From the NCBI GenBank assembly GCA_018303125.1, contig JAGVYS010000007.1, positions 1 through 42,420 on the forward strand: a stretch of DNA of 42,420 nt, in the 5' to 3' direction. This stretch comes from Candidatus Woesearchaeota archaeon. GTDB taxonomy: Archaea; Nanobdellota; Nanobdellia; Woesearchaeales; WJIZ01. Under the pieces are notes generated by a model, which did not search any database, was not told where the DNA came from, and saw nothing but the letters and a program-made list of their open reading frames with translations. The translations under genes were made by a program, and so were the position numbers. Position 1 is the first letter of the stretch. The number at the start of each line of letters is the position of its first letter. This document shows positions 8,911-18,292 of the stretch, in pieces.

Positions 8911-11900
8911 ATGAAAAAAATGTTCGTTATATTGCTAGTCTTGTCGATAATGCTTTATGCCTGCGGGGAAAAGGATGCCGCAGAGGCCGATGATGGCCTT
9001 GGTGTGAAAACAGGAGCTGCTATGTTCGCACCTAAGGCAGCTGATAGCCAAATCAGCGGATTCCTGATAGAGAGCGGCAATAACAAGGTGAATTTGTATG
9101 AAGAGCTTAATAGCGTAGTCAACAGTGTCGGAGGAAAAGAGTTTGCTGCGCTGAAGGATGGCAAATTTATGGGGATATCTTCATCTGCAAGCTATAAGCA
9201 GAGCCTGTCTTTGCCATCTGCCTATGTTGCATGGGATGTTGACCCGGACTCATCGCCTGAGGACCCTGCCTATTACCTCGGATTCAACAATGGAGAGCAA
9301 GGATTGTACTACAAGCTTACATTTGGCGATAAATTTCCTTCATCTTCCTTGTCTGATGGCAGCACTCTTCATGATTTTATTAGTTTTGTTGACCAAGACA
9401 GCGATTTTGGAATCACTCTCTTAGGCAAGAAATATTACGTGACCTCGGCAAAAAAGAACAAGGATAACAGCATTTACATGAGGCTTGTGGAGAATAAGGC
9501 AAGCGATACACTCGAGGAATATGGTTTAGGGAGATACTTTGTGAATGGGAATGCTTATACTGTCCAGATTAACGCGATTGATGCAGAAGCAAAAAAGGCA
9601 GAAATATTTGATGGAGAAAGTGGGAAATTTATTACCCTAATGTCTGAAGGCGAGTCATATCCCCTTGAGAATGGAGTTTATATTGAAATAATTTCCATAA
9701 GTGAGTCCGAGGTGCCGGGAGTCGCTAAGACAGATAAGAAAGTAACATTTGTTTTAAGTGATAATATTGTAGAGTTGGACGGCTTTAACAAGCGCCTGAT
9801 AATAAATGACGAAACAATAGATGATGTATGGGTTAATATGCCTGCGACAACGGATGGTATAGGGAATGTGGCCTGGAATGGCCTGACAATCAACTGGGTT
9901 CCGACTGATGACTATTATATACCTGAAGACGGAAGGCTTTCAGAGCAGGTAAAGGACCATAATGATTATTCCCGTTTCCTCAAGTCACTTGGAGTAGATT
10001 ATTATTTTCAGGGATTGACTAACGAAGGAGATGATGTGATTAATATATTGTCTTCCGGCTCAAGCGGGTATGGTGACCCATATAGAATTAGTTTCACTAA
10101 CAAGAGAGGAACACTCTATGATTTTACGCTTGGCTATTATGATAGCTCAAGCCCCCTAAAAATCAGCTGGGGAGAGAGCAGGGAAGACCCATTAAAGTTC
10201 AGGGCAGGAGACAGGGTATGCGAGAATGACCTTTTTATAGTTGAATCACGGAGCAGCATTTCAAGGGTGCTAAGGCTTCTTGATGTTAATACTGATGCGA
10301 GGCTTGTCACAATCGGGGACATTGGGACAATGGAAAAATATGATTACAGCTACAGGAAATCTGGGAAGTACCAGATAGCAAAGGTAGCGATGGATGGCGA
10401 GAATTATGAGCTTGCTATAGATGAGGATGAGGAAAATTGCGTGCTATTGAGGAAGATTTCGCCGTATGCAAACAGTGCAAACCTCTGGACAAAGTATGGC
10501 GTTATATCCCTTACCGAACCTTCACTGGGTGGCAAATACGCTATAACCATAAACGAAACCAACATCAATTTATTTGCAACTGGCCAATACTCCTTTAGAT
10601 TTGAGCTTGACAGCGATGAAAGGTTCAAGCTTTTGCGATATAATCTATGGGATTATGGTTTGGAAACCAATGTAGGAATGGCAACTCTTGACAGTGATGA
10701 TAACGCTGAGGAAGGAGTCTCAAGCAAAGGCACCCATATAAAGCATTACAATATGGACAAGCAGGATGCATGGAAGATAAAGATGCCAAAGTATGATGTT
10801 GAGGCTAAAGTTTATTTGACACCATATCCGTCAAGCACAAAGGCAATTAACAAAGTGCCGTTAGGAATTAAAGATTTATCGGAATATCCTAGAGGGCTTG
10901 TATCTAGTGGCAGATTCAGAGGTTTATTTGTTGTTGGTGATAATGCGCCGGCAGATGATGTCATTTCTCTATCAGATGTAATTTTGGCTGTACAGTATAC
11001 GGGTGGCACAGAAGATACTTTAACAAAAATCAAAACTGAGTCTGTTCTGGCTTCTGGCATAAAGGATGTGTATATGTGGCAGAATTTGGTATTAATAGGC
11101 ACTCTTGATTCAAATCCCTTAATAAAGAAATTTATCTCAAGCGTCAGCAACTATGGGGAGATTCACCTGCTTGAAAATAGCCTCTATTCCGCTATTATCG
11201 TTACAGGAAAAACAAAGGAAGGAGTGAATAAGGCAGCAAGTGTGGTTGCCAATGCAAAGGAGCTGAGGGGCACATTCATGGCAATTGATGAGGGCGGAAG
11301 GATTAGCTATGGTTCAAGATCTTCTTTATCCGGTAGCGGGTCTTTGTCATGCACAGTTATTTCGGAGCTTTCTTCAACAGTAGCAAATTTACGCAATACT
11401 AATGAGGTCAAATCCGGCAACAGCAAGATTATCCTAAAAGAAGGCGTAAAGGCAATAACTGGTGACTATATTGTCGCGCCTAGTGCCAGAGGCGGATTTG
11501 TTTTACAAGTTGTAAGCATTGAAAACTACAACAATGAAAGAAAAGATTTCGTTGGTGACTTTGCAATATTTAAGGATGTTGCAACAGGGGAGGAATTGAT
11601 TTTATACCCAAATGAGGAACGCAAAGCTACATTATATCTTCACGGTGAGTGGTACTTTATTGAATATGGGACAGAATACACAGCGAAGCAAACAAATTAT
11701 GTAATTTTGAACGCCGCTCTAGAAAATTACAAAGGATATAATTTCGAGGGATGTGGCTTTGGCGAGGGTTCATCCGCTACTGCTTTGGATTGTAGCCTGA
11801 TAGCCGCGGATGTTGTATCGGATATAGCAGATGCCAAAATTCGACACTCGAAAAATAATGTAAGACTAAAAGAAGGTGATGAGGTAAACATATATGATAG

Positions 11901-12831
11901 TGTACTGTTGCCTACACCGAAAGGAGGCAAACTTCTTAATGTCTTGTTAATAGATTTCTTAGATGATGAAAATAGCATCTATGTAAAAGACGGCAATGGG
12001 GAAGAATATACTTTTCGGGTAGACAATGAAAATGAAGCATCAATTGGAGGCAAGAAGGGAGTTATTGGAAAAGGGACAGCCATATTTAATGGGATACAGT
12101 ATCAGTTCTCCTATTTTCATGACTTAGTTAATATAAAAAGATATGTGACCTTCACACCCTTGGCTGAAGAGTACAAAGGATACAACTTCGAGAGTTGCGG
12201 ATTTGATAAACTAGGCTATTGCGATTTGATATCCTATGAGATTAAGTCCCTAGTAAAGAAAGAAATGAAGGCAGGCAGAAACGTCATATTGAAATCGCTT
12301 GTTAGAGCAACTAAAAATGACTTGATACTATTGCCTACACCTAAAGGCGGTGCTATTCTGGATGTTGACTATTCTGGAAATAAATTGGTTATAGGGTTGA
12401 CTGATTACGAAGGTCGAAAGGTGTACGATATGACAGAGAAGTTAGTTAGACCATGGTTTTTTGATATGATTATTCATGGAGCTAGGTTTGCGTTTTCAAT
12501 TGCGGATGGAAGCTTTATAACAGTTATGTCTGGAGATTACCCGAACTATAGCTTTGAGGGATGCGAGTTCAAGACTGCGCCGACATCTACATCATTAGCA
12601 GCCGGTACTTTCACCCACTGCGACATTGGAGGACGATGGGGCTGGAGGGAAGGCACATCTTCCTGCCCTGTCGGGACAAATCGCGTTGTCGATTCGTGTC
12701 CTGCAGAATCAAGCCAGTATGGTACACAAGGCTGCTATTATACAGGAAGCAACCAGGGCGGAGCGAAAAACCCATGCTGGGACTTTGAGCATGACCAGAG
12801 TGATGAATGCTGCTTTTACATGTGCAGCTAA
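8911..12831 (+). CDS. Large secreted S-layer-like lipoprotein (about 1306 aa) with C-terminal tandem repeats and Cys-rich tail
   Basis: RBS ggagg before ATG 8911; signal MKKMFVILLVLSIMLYAC; NLVLIGTLDSNPLIKKF..NSLYSAIIVTGKTKEGVNKAASVVAN resembles archaeal S-layer C domain; three GYNFEGCGF-type repeats. Confidence 0.75.
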   Translation: MKKMFVILLVLSIMLYACGEKDAAEADDGLGVKTGAAMFAPKAADSQISGFLIESGNNKVNLYEELNSVVNSVGGKEFAALKDGKFMGISSSASYKQSLSLPSAYVAWDVDPDSSPEDPAYYLGFNNGEQGLYYKLTFGDKFPSSSLSDGSTLHDFISFVDQDSDFGITLLGKKYYVTSAKKNKDNSIYMRLVENKASDTLEEYGLGRYFVNGNAYTVQINAIDAEAKKAEIFDGESGKFITLMSEGESYPLENGVYIEIISISESEVPGVAKTDKKVTFVLSDNIVELDGFNKRLIINDETIDDVWVNMPATTDGIGNVAWNGLTINWVPTDDYYIPEDGRLSEQVKDHNDYSRFLKSLGVDYYFQGLTNEGDDVINILSSGSSGYGDPYRISFTNKRGTLYDFTLGYYDSSSPLKISWGESREDPLKFRAGDRVCENDLFIVESRSSISRVLRLLDVNTDARLVTIGDIGTMEKYDYSYRKSGKYQIAKVAMDGENYELAIDEDEENCVLLRKISPYANSANLWTKYGVISLTEPSLGGKYAITINETNINLFATGQYSFRFELDSDERFKLLRYNLWDYGLETNVGMATLDSDDNAEEGVSSKGTHIKHYNMDKQDAWKIKMPKYDVEAKVYLTPYPSSTKAINKVPLGIKDLSEYPRGLVSSGRFRGLFVVGDNAPADDVISLSDVILAVQYTGGTEDTLTKIKTESVLASGIKDVYMWQNLVLIGTLDSNPLIKKFISSVSNYGEIHLLENSLYSAIIVTGKTKEGVNKAASVVANAKELRGTFMAIDEGGRISYGSRSSLSGSGSLSCTVISELSSTVANLRNTNEVKSGNSKIILKEGVKAITGDYIVAPSARGGFVLQVVSIENYNNERKDFVGDFAIFKDVATGEELILYPNEERKATLYLHGEWYFIEYGTEYTAKQTNYVILNAALENYKGYNFEGCGFGEGSSATALDCSLIAADVVSDIADAKIRHSKNNVRLKEGDEVNIYDSVLLPTPKGGKLLNVLLIDFLDDENSIYVKDGNGEEYTFRVDNENEASIGGKKGVIGKGTAIFNGIQYQFSYFHDLVNIKRYVTFTPLAEEYKGYNFESCGFDKLGYCDLISYEIKSLVKKEMKAGRNVILKSLVRATKNDLILLPTPKGGAILDVDYSGNKLVIGLTDYEGRKVYDMTEKLVRPWFFDMIIHGARFAFSIADGSFITVMSGDYPNYSFEGCEFKTAPTSTSLAAGTFTHCDIGGRWGWREGTSSCPVGTNRVVDSCPAESSQYGTQGCYYTGSNQGGAKNPCWDFEHDQSDECCFYMCS

Positions 12832-13001
12832 TCCGGAAAAGAAGCATTTATGGATGGGGATTTGTCTGCTGGATATGAATAATCTAGCGGACTACTATTT
12901 TTTCTGGTGATGTTTTATATGTAAAAATCTAGAGTTACTTATATTCTCTCAGAAGAAAGCAACAACAACTTATGGATAGGAGACTTTTTTATTGTGATTT
13001 G

Positions 13002-13733
13002 TTAATTTTCATCTTCAAACTCTCGTAATTTAGCAGTCAATGCATATTGTACAATACTTTGTCTTGCCGGGTCCAAAAGTACATGCTGTGCTATAACATA
13101 AAGCAAATCTGAACGGTAAATTATTTTTTCTATGGCTTTTTTCAATAATTTGGAATGTTTAATTTTTTGCTGGCTATATGCAATCAATGCATATAAGTCA
13201 CAAGCATCTTTATTTTCTTTATCTGATTTATCACGTGAGAAAAGTGCGATGCATTTTAAAGCAATTAAAGTATCAATATTTGCTAAACTAAATCCATTCA
13301 TATTAAAATAGGTTATATGCTTTAACGGTTCAAGGTGCCAACTCTTTAGTGCATTTGTTTGCCTATCACAAAATAAATCTAAAAAGATATGAATTAGATT
13401 GAAAATTTCTTCTTTCTCCGCATCCTTCTGTGAAATATACTTTTTAGATTCCCTATTGTAAATTCTTTCCCACCGAAAGTACATGCCATTAGGAGTAAAA
13501 CCTAAATCTTTTATTAGTTTGTGAAATTCATCTTCTTTAGAATGGTCAAAGCTAATGTCTATATCACGAGAACCCATATAATTTTTACCAAACGCTTTGG
13601 AGTAGGTATTATCAACATAAAAAAAAGTTGCCCAACCGCCAATTATAGCAATACGGATATTTTTTTTATCACATTCCCTAGACATTTCTTTTAGCAAGTT
13701 TAAAGATAACTCGGTTTCGGTAGGGTCATACAT
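13002..13733 (-). CDS. nucleotidyltransferase, AbiEii-like toxin candidate
   Basis: IAIIGGWATFFYV ... GSRDIDISFD (GG...DxD); overlaps upstream antitoxin-like ORF by 8 nt. Confidence 0.75.
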   Translation of the reverse strand: MYDPTETELSLNLLKEMSRECDKKNIRIAIIGGWATFFYVDNTYSKAFGKNYMGSRDIDISFDHSKEDEFHKLIKDLGFTPNGMYFRWERIYNRESKKYISQKDAEKEEIFNLIHIFLDLFCDRQTNALKSWHLEPLKHITYFNMNGFSLANIDTLIALKCIALFSRDKSDKENKDACDLYALIAYSQQKIKHSKLLKKAIEKIIYRSDLLYVIAQHVLLDPARQSIVQYALTAKLREFEDEN

Positions 13734-14379
13734 ATTTATGATACTTCCTCATTATAACGTTTAACAATTCTTTTGATGCTTCTACCCCTCTTCCTCCATA
13801 GGAAAATAAATCTGCGTATAGCTGCGGTAATGAAACTAAATTTACATCCCTTACATTCATGATTCCTTCAAAATATTCTTCATCTATCAAAAGACAGATA
13901 ATACTCCCATTTTTTCCTATAGGGAGCATATTTTCATCTCTGAAAAAAGTTTCCCATCTCTTTAAATCCTTCTTAAGTATATAGAGATGAGTATCCGAAG
14001 GTGCAACATAAGGACTAACATGCTCAGTAGCTGAAAATAAAGTAAATGCGTATTTCAATTTTAATTGTCGTGCTTCGTTTGCTATTTTGAGCATAATATA
14101 TTGTGGTCTTTCGGCAGCTACAAATTCTTGACGCTCAAGCTCCCTAATGGAATATGTGTATCCCCAAGCAGTCATTAACTTTATTGGGTCAATAACTTTG
14201 ACTCCTTTGCTTATTGTAACGTATTCGCTTCGCTCTAAACGTAAAACTAACCTTTTTGCCATAGCTGGAGTAACTCCAGCTTTTTTCGCTAAAGTGCTCA
14301 ATTGAAGGCTTGAACCATCTTCTAGAGCATTGACTAGAAGAATCCTTATCAATGCATTAAGTTTTTCAGGTATTAACAT
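13726..14379 (-). CDS. winged-HTH protein, AbiEi-like antitoxin candidate
   Basis: N-terminal HTH (LSTLAKKAGVTPAMAKRLVLRLERSEYV); operon with nucleotidyltransferase; ends LFSYGGRGVEASKELLNVI. Confidence 0.7.
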   Translation of the reverse strand: MLIPEKLNALIRILLVNALEDGSSLQLSTLAKKAGVTPAMAKRLVLRLERSEYVTISKGVKVIDPIKLMTAWGYTYSIRELERQEFVAAERPQYIMLKIANEARQLKLKYAFTLFSATEHVSPYVAPSDTHLYILKKDLKRWETFFRDENMLPIGKNGSIICLLIDEEYFEGIMNVRDVNLVSLPQLYADLFSYGGRGVEASKELLNVIMRKYHKYV

Positions 14380-14395
14380 ATTAAATCACTTTACT

Positions 14396-14470
14396 AAACT
14401 ATACTTTATTAGCTACTCTTATACTATACTAAGTATGGTTATACTATACTTTAAATAGATGTACTATACT
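14396..14470. promoter_or_regulatory. Operator-like direct repeats (ATACTATACT) upstream of the AbiE-like operon
   Basis: AAACTATACT 14396-14405; ATACTATACT 14421-14430 and 14441-14450; GTACTATACT 14461-14470; last three spaced exactly 20 bp. Confidence 0.7.
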
Positions 14471-14578
14471 ACTATTAAAATATTACTATAAAAAAGGTAG
14501 TAAAGGGTATACCAATCTACATAATGAAAAGTATATGTCTAGCATGTTTACGAATAATGTGGATAATTCGCAGGACTG

Positions 14579-14644
14579 CTAAGGTCTCAGGTATGGCACA
14601 ATCTTTGGTATAGCCCAAAAGAGGAAAAATAGCAAGAATGCCAT
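14579..14644 (-). CDS. candidate 21-aa single-TM microprotein MAFLLFFLFWAIPKIVPYLRP
   Basis: TATATATAAAG TATA box about 30 nt upstream of ATG in leaderless configuration. Confidence 0.3.
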   Translation of the reverse strand: MAFLLFFLFWAIPKIVPYLRP

Positions 14645-15008
14645 AGTAGCTGTTCCTGTGATGAACCGCTTTATATATATCCATTATTATCATCTCCGGG
14701 CTTAACGATAAACGTCTTCATATTTAAAGGCTGATAAAATTATAAGCTTTCATTTAACCTGCCAGTAGTAGCTGTTATGGTTTAAATGCCAATTTTGGAG
14801 CTTTTTATCTACCCTTATAAATTGACCTTCTAATTCTTCAAAATTTTGCACTTATAGGAGTTTATGTCCGATGTGGGAGTTTATAGCCAAAGCCGAATTA
14901 TAGAAAGCTTTATATACACTCTTTGATTTCTCTTTATAAATTTTTATATAATGAAATGGATATAATCAAGAAAAATAAGGGGGGTTCTTGATTCGCAAGG
15001 TGGTATGA

Positions 15009-15929
15009 ATGGCTGATATGGTCAAAAAATGCCCTGAATGCGGCGGTATAAACCTTTTCTGGAATCGCGAAAAAGGCGAGATTATCTGCAGAGACTGCGG
15101 GCTTGTCATTGAGGACAAGATGGTAGACTTCACGCAGGAATGGCGTGAGTTTGATTCTAATGAGTCTGAGAGCAGGAGAAGGACAGGAGCACCTATGACC
15201 TTTACCCAGTATGACCAGGGATTGGGCACAGAGGTAGGCCAGAAATCGGATTTATTCAAGCTTGACAGCGGTGACAGGAACAAGTTCTTCAGGCTCAGGA
15301 AATGGCAGTATAGAATATCAACTGCAATAGAAAGAAACCTAAAGCTGGCATTGGCTGAGCTGAAAAGAGTTTCTTCATTCCTTAAATTGCCTAAATCTGT
15401 TGAGGAAGAGGCAGCAAGAATCTATACGCTTGCTGTGCAGAGGGGGCTTGTAAGGGGAAGGAGCATGGAAAGCGTTGTTGCGGGCGCGTTATATGCTGCA
15501 TGCAGGCGCCATGAAGTGCCAAGGACGCTTGATGAGCTTAGCGAGGCTTCCGGGATAGAAAAGAAGGAAATAGGAAGGACTTACAGGTTTGTAACGAGAG
15601 AATTGGGCCTGACAATATTGCCTTCAAATCCTGCCGATTACATTGCAAGGTTTGCATCTGCCCTGAAATTGTCGGCAGAGACGCAGTCAAATGCAATAGA
15701 GATACTTGAAAAGGCGCAGAAGATTGAGCTTACATCCGGAAGAGGACCGACTGGGATAGCATCTGCTGCTTTATACGTTTCAGCCCTTCTCCATGGGGAG
15801 AAGAGGACGCAGAGAGAAGTTGCGGATGTGGCTGGTGTAACTGAGGTGACGATAAGGAACAGGTACAAGGAGCTTCTTGAAGAACTTAAGCTTGAGAAGG
15901 AAATCAAGAAGACCAAGAAGAGGAAATAA
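15009..15929 (+). CDS. tfb: transcription initiation factor IIB (TFB)
   Basis: N-terminal Zn ribbon CPECGGINLFWNREKGEIICRDCGLVI and two cyclin-like repeats. Confidence 0.97.
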   Translation: MADMVKKCPECGGINLFWNREKGEIICRDCGLVIEDKMVDFTQEWREFDSNESESRRRTGAPMTFTQYDQGLGTEVGQKSDLFKLDSGDRNKFFRLRKWQYRISTAIERNLKLALAELKRVSSFLKLPKSVEEEAARIYTLAVQRGLVRGRSMESVVAGALYAACRRHEVPRTLDELSEASGIEKKEIGRTYRFVTRELGLTILPSNPADYIARFASALKLSAETQSNAIEILEKAQKIELTSGRGPTGIASAALYVSALLHGEKRTQREVADVAGVTEVTIRNRYKELLEELKLEKEIKKTKKRK

Positions 15930-15944
15930 TTCTTAGGTGATTTT

Positions 15945-16703
15945 ATGTCTTTAATCAACAAATTGAGCTATTGGTTTAATTGCCATAGAATAAATAAAGC
16001 TCTCAAAAATCAGCAGCCTGTTGCTGTTATATCTGATGTTCTGGGCAACAGAGGAGCGCTTGAGGCGGTCCTTGCAGATATTGAAACCCGTAATCCTGCT
16101 GTAATTGTCAACCTTGGCAATTTGGTAGGTGGAAAAGAATCGACAGAGTGTATTGAAATGGCAATGGAAAGAAAAATCATTTCTGTTAGGGGCAATTATG
16201 ACATATCTGCCGCAAGAGCAAAACTTGAGAGAGCATCTGGCTGGGATGACGTAGAGCTAAATAACAGACAAGTAAGTTATCTCAGAGATTTGCAGGCTGT
16301 TTATAATGTCGGTTATGCATATTTCACACATGCTACCCCTCTTAGGAGGGAACTGCTTGCGCTTCCTAATGGGACTGACAAGCATTATCCTACCATATCC
16401 CTCCATCCTGCGCAGAATACTAATTTTGCTCAAGCAGTTGAAGGAGCTTTCGAGCGTGCAGATGCAGATATAATATTTGTCGGCCATACATGTATCCCGG
16501 CTATTATAATAAAGGATGGGCAAATCTTTGATGCTAATGTATTTTCAAACCCTTATGCTGACAATGAAAGATTTATAGCAAATCCCGGCTCAGTTGGTGA
16601 ACTGAAGGATTTTCGATCGGACAGAATGTCAGGATTAGCATCATATGCAATGCTTCATCAGCGCAAAGTATCTTTCCACACAGTAACATATCAGCAAGGA
16701 TAG
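15945..16703 (+). CDS. metallophosphoesterase-fold protein with lost metal ligands
   Basis: VISDVLGN / LGNLVGG / RGNYD / FTHATP / VGHTCIP / ANPGSVG align with DIHGN/GDLVG/GNHD/HGSP/GHTH/NPGSVG. Confidence 0.8.
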   Translation: MSLINKLSYWFNCHRINKALKNQQPVAVISDVLGNRGALEAVLADIETRNPAVIVNLGNLVGGKESTECIEMAMERKIISVRGNYDISAARAKLERASGWDDVELNNRQVSYLRDLQAVYNVGYAYFTHATPLRRELLALPNGTDKHYPTISLHPAQNTNFAQAVEGAFERADADIIFVGHTCIPAIIIKDGQIFDANVFSNPYADNERFIANPGSVGELKDFRSDRMSGLASYAMLHQRKVSFHTVTYQQG

Positions 16704-17023
16704 GAAAAAAGCTTTTCCTTAAAGTTTGCAATTCTGCCTTTCTCTACCTTAATGCCTTCTTTTTCAAGGAGATTTATTTTTCTTATTGAGTTTAGCTTGC
16801 CGTAATACCCTCCGAGAGAGCCATTTGAATTTACGACACGATGGCATGGAGTGGCATGGGTATTTTTGTTTTTCTTCAAGGCCTGGCCCACTGCCCTGTA
16901 TGCCTTTGTGTGCAGGGCCTTGCCGATTTCTTTGTAGGTAGTTAGTTTACCCTTAGGTATTTTTCTGCACAATTCCCATACCTTGCTCTCAAATGAAACA
17001 GTGACCATTTTAGATAGTACCAT
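16691..17023 (-). CDS. ogt: methylated-DNA--protein-cysteine methyltransferase
   Basis: PCHRVV active-site motif, KGKLTTYKEIGKAL, GGYYGKLNSIRKINLLEKEG. Confidence 0.92.
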   Translation of the reverse strand: MVLSKMVTVSFESKVWELCRKIPKGKLTTYKEIGKALHTKAYRAVGQALKKNKNTHATPCHRVVNSNGSLGGYYGKLNSIRKINLLEKEGIKVEKGRIANFKEKLFSYPC

Positions 17024-17061
17024 TAAGCTTTCAATGTATATATAAGTTTTCTAGTTCGGAT

Positions 17062-17643
17062 TTACAAAGATTTGAGGAATTTCAGGACAGGCATGATTTC
17101 CATTTTTTCCTTATATTCCTTTGAAAGAAGAATCAATTTTTCTTTCTCCAGAATTATTCCCCTTGCCATGAGAATCCTCTGCATCCTGCCATTCGAGATA
17201 TATTGCAGGAACTGCGTGATATTTTTCGGCTTTTGAGTGTGATGGCATCTCTCAAAATCAATCATGACTGGCTTTCCATTCCGTATTATTATGTGCTTGT
17301 ATGGGTTCTGCATCTCTTCTTTGCCGATACCCATCATGTCCATATCATAAAGCTGTTTTACTATTTCCGCAAGTATCCTCATTATTTCTCCCCTTTCAGC
17401 ATGCAGAATATGCTTTTCAAGAAGCTCCCCTTCCACATATTCCATTCCCAAACTTGAATTTTCAAAGAAAATAAATTTCGGGCCTATGCCTTTCTTGTTC
17501 AGCTTTGGAAGAAACTGCGCCTCAATATCTATCCTATGCGTCTCTGATTTCGGGTTTTTTTCCTTGATTACTATTTTTTCCTTATTGTATTCTGCTAAAT
17601 ACGCAATGCCTCTCTTTCCCTTTGCAAGCAGCCTTTTATCCAT
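17062..17643 (-). CDS. Bud32/RIO-like small protein kinase
   Basis: MDKRLLAKGKRGIAYLAEYNKEKIVIKEK, GIGPKF, EYVEG, PVMIDFERC (DFG-equivalent). Confidence 0.65.
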   Translation of the reverse strand: MDKRLLAKGKRGIAYLAEYNKEKIVIKEKNPKSETHRIDIEAQFLPKLNKKGIGPKFIFFENSSLGMEYVEGELLEKHILHAERGEIMRILAEIVKQLYDMDMMGIGKEEMQNPYKHIIIRNGKPVMIDFERCHHTQKPKNITQFLQYISNGRMQRILMARGIILEKEKLILLSKEYKEKMEIMPVLKFLKSL

Positions 17644-18223
17644 TTGCAAGCCTGTAACAAGATATATCCTCGAAAAATATGTGGATTGATTCAAGCATTT
17701 CTGCCTTGTAGCCATATTCATCCATCAATGAGCCTACCTTTTCCTTTCCTGTTGCTGATGAGAATATGAGCAATATGCATCCTGCCGAAGAAAGGTATGC
17801 CTTTGCTTCCTTAAGAAATTTGTCTATTATCTCATGCCCTTCCTTCCCGCCGTCCAATGCAAGCTCTGGCTCTTTTTCTTCAGGAAGATAAGGTGCATTG
17901 AAAATTATTGTATCGAACTTATTGCCTTTTTTTCTTGGCTGTATGCCCTTGAAAATTCCATCCACTATTATGACTTCCTTTTTCTCAAAAACAGAGAAAA
18001 GGTCAGAATGAATAAGAAGTATTTTGTCAGAATGAATGTGCCCATTGCAGTAAGTCAATGCTTCCTGGTTGATATCAACGGCAATAACGAAATCCGCTTT
18101 TTTTGAGGCTGCAAGAGCCTGTATGCCTGTTCCTGTGCCTATGTCAAGGCAAATGCCTTTTGCATACTTTTTCACGTATTTTTCAAGCAGGTAAGAATCT
18201 TCTGCTGGTTCGTAAATGCTCAT
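17636..18223 (-). CDS. HemK/PrmC-like N5-glutamine methyltransferase (aRF1 methyltransferase-like)
   Basis: EPAEDSYLLEKYV, LDIGTGTGIQALAA, FNAPYLPEEKE (NPPY-like NAPY), ALDGGKEGHEII. Confidence 0.85.
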   Translation of the reverse strand: MSIYEPAEDSYLLEKYVKKYAKGICLDIGTGTGIQALAASKKADFVIAVDINQEALTYCNGHIHSDKILLIHSDLFSVFEKKEVIIVDGIFKGIQPRKKGNKFDTIIFNAPYLPEEKEPELALDGGKEGHEIIDKFLKEAKAYLSSAGCILLIFSSATGKEKVGSLMDEYGYKAEMLESIHIFFEDISCYRLANG

Positions 18224-18292
18224 TCTCTTTCCTTCACCCTAAAATATTTAAATGAGTGCTACTTCCCATTTATATAACTTATATAAATTAAA

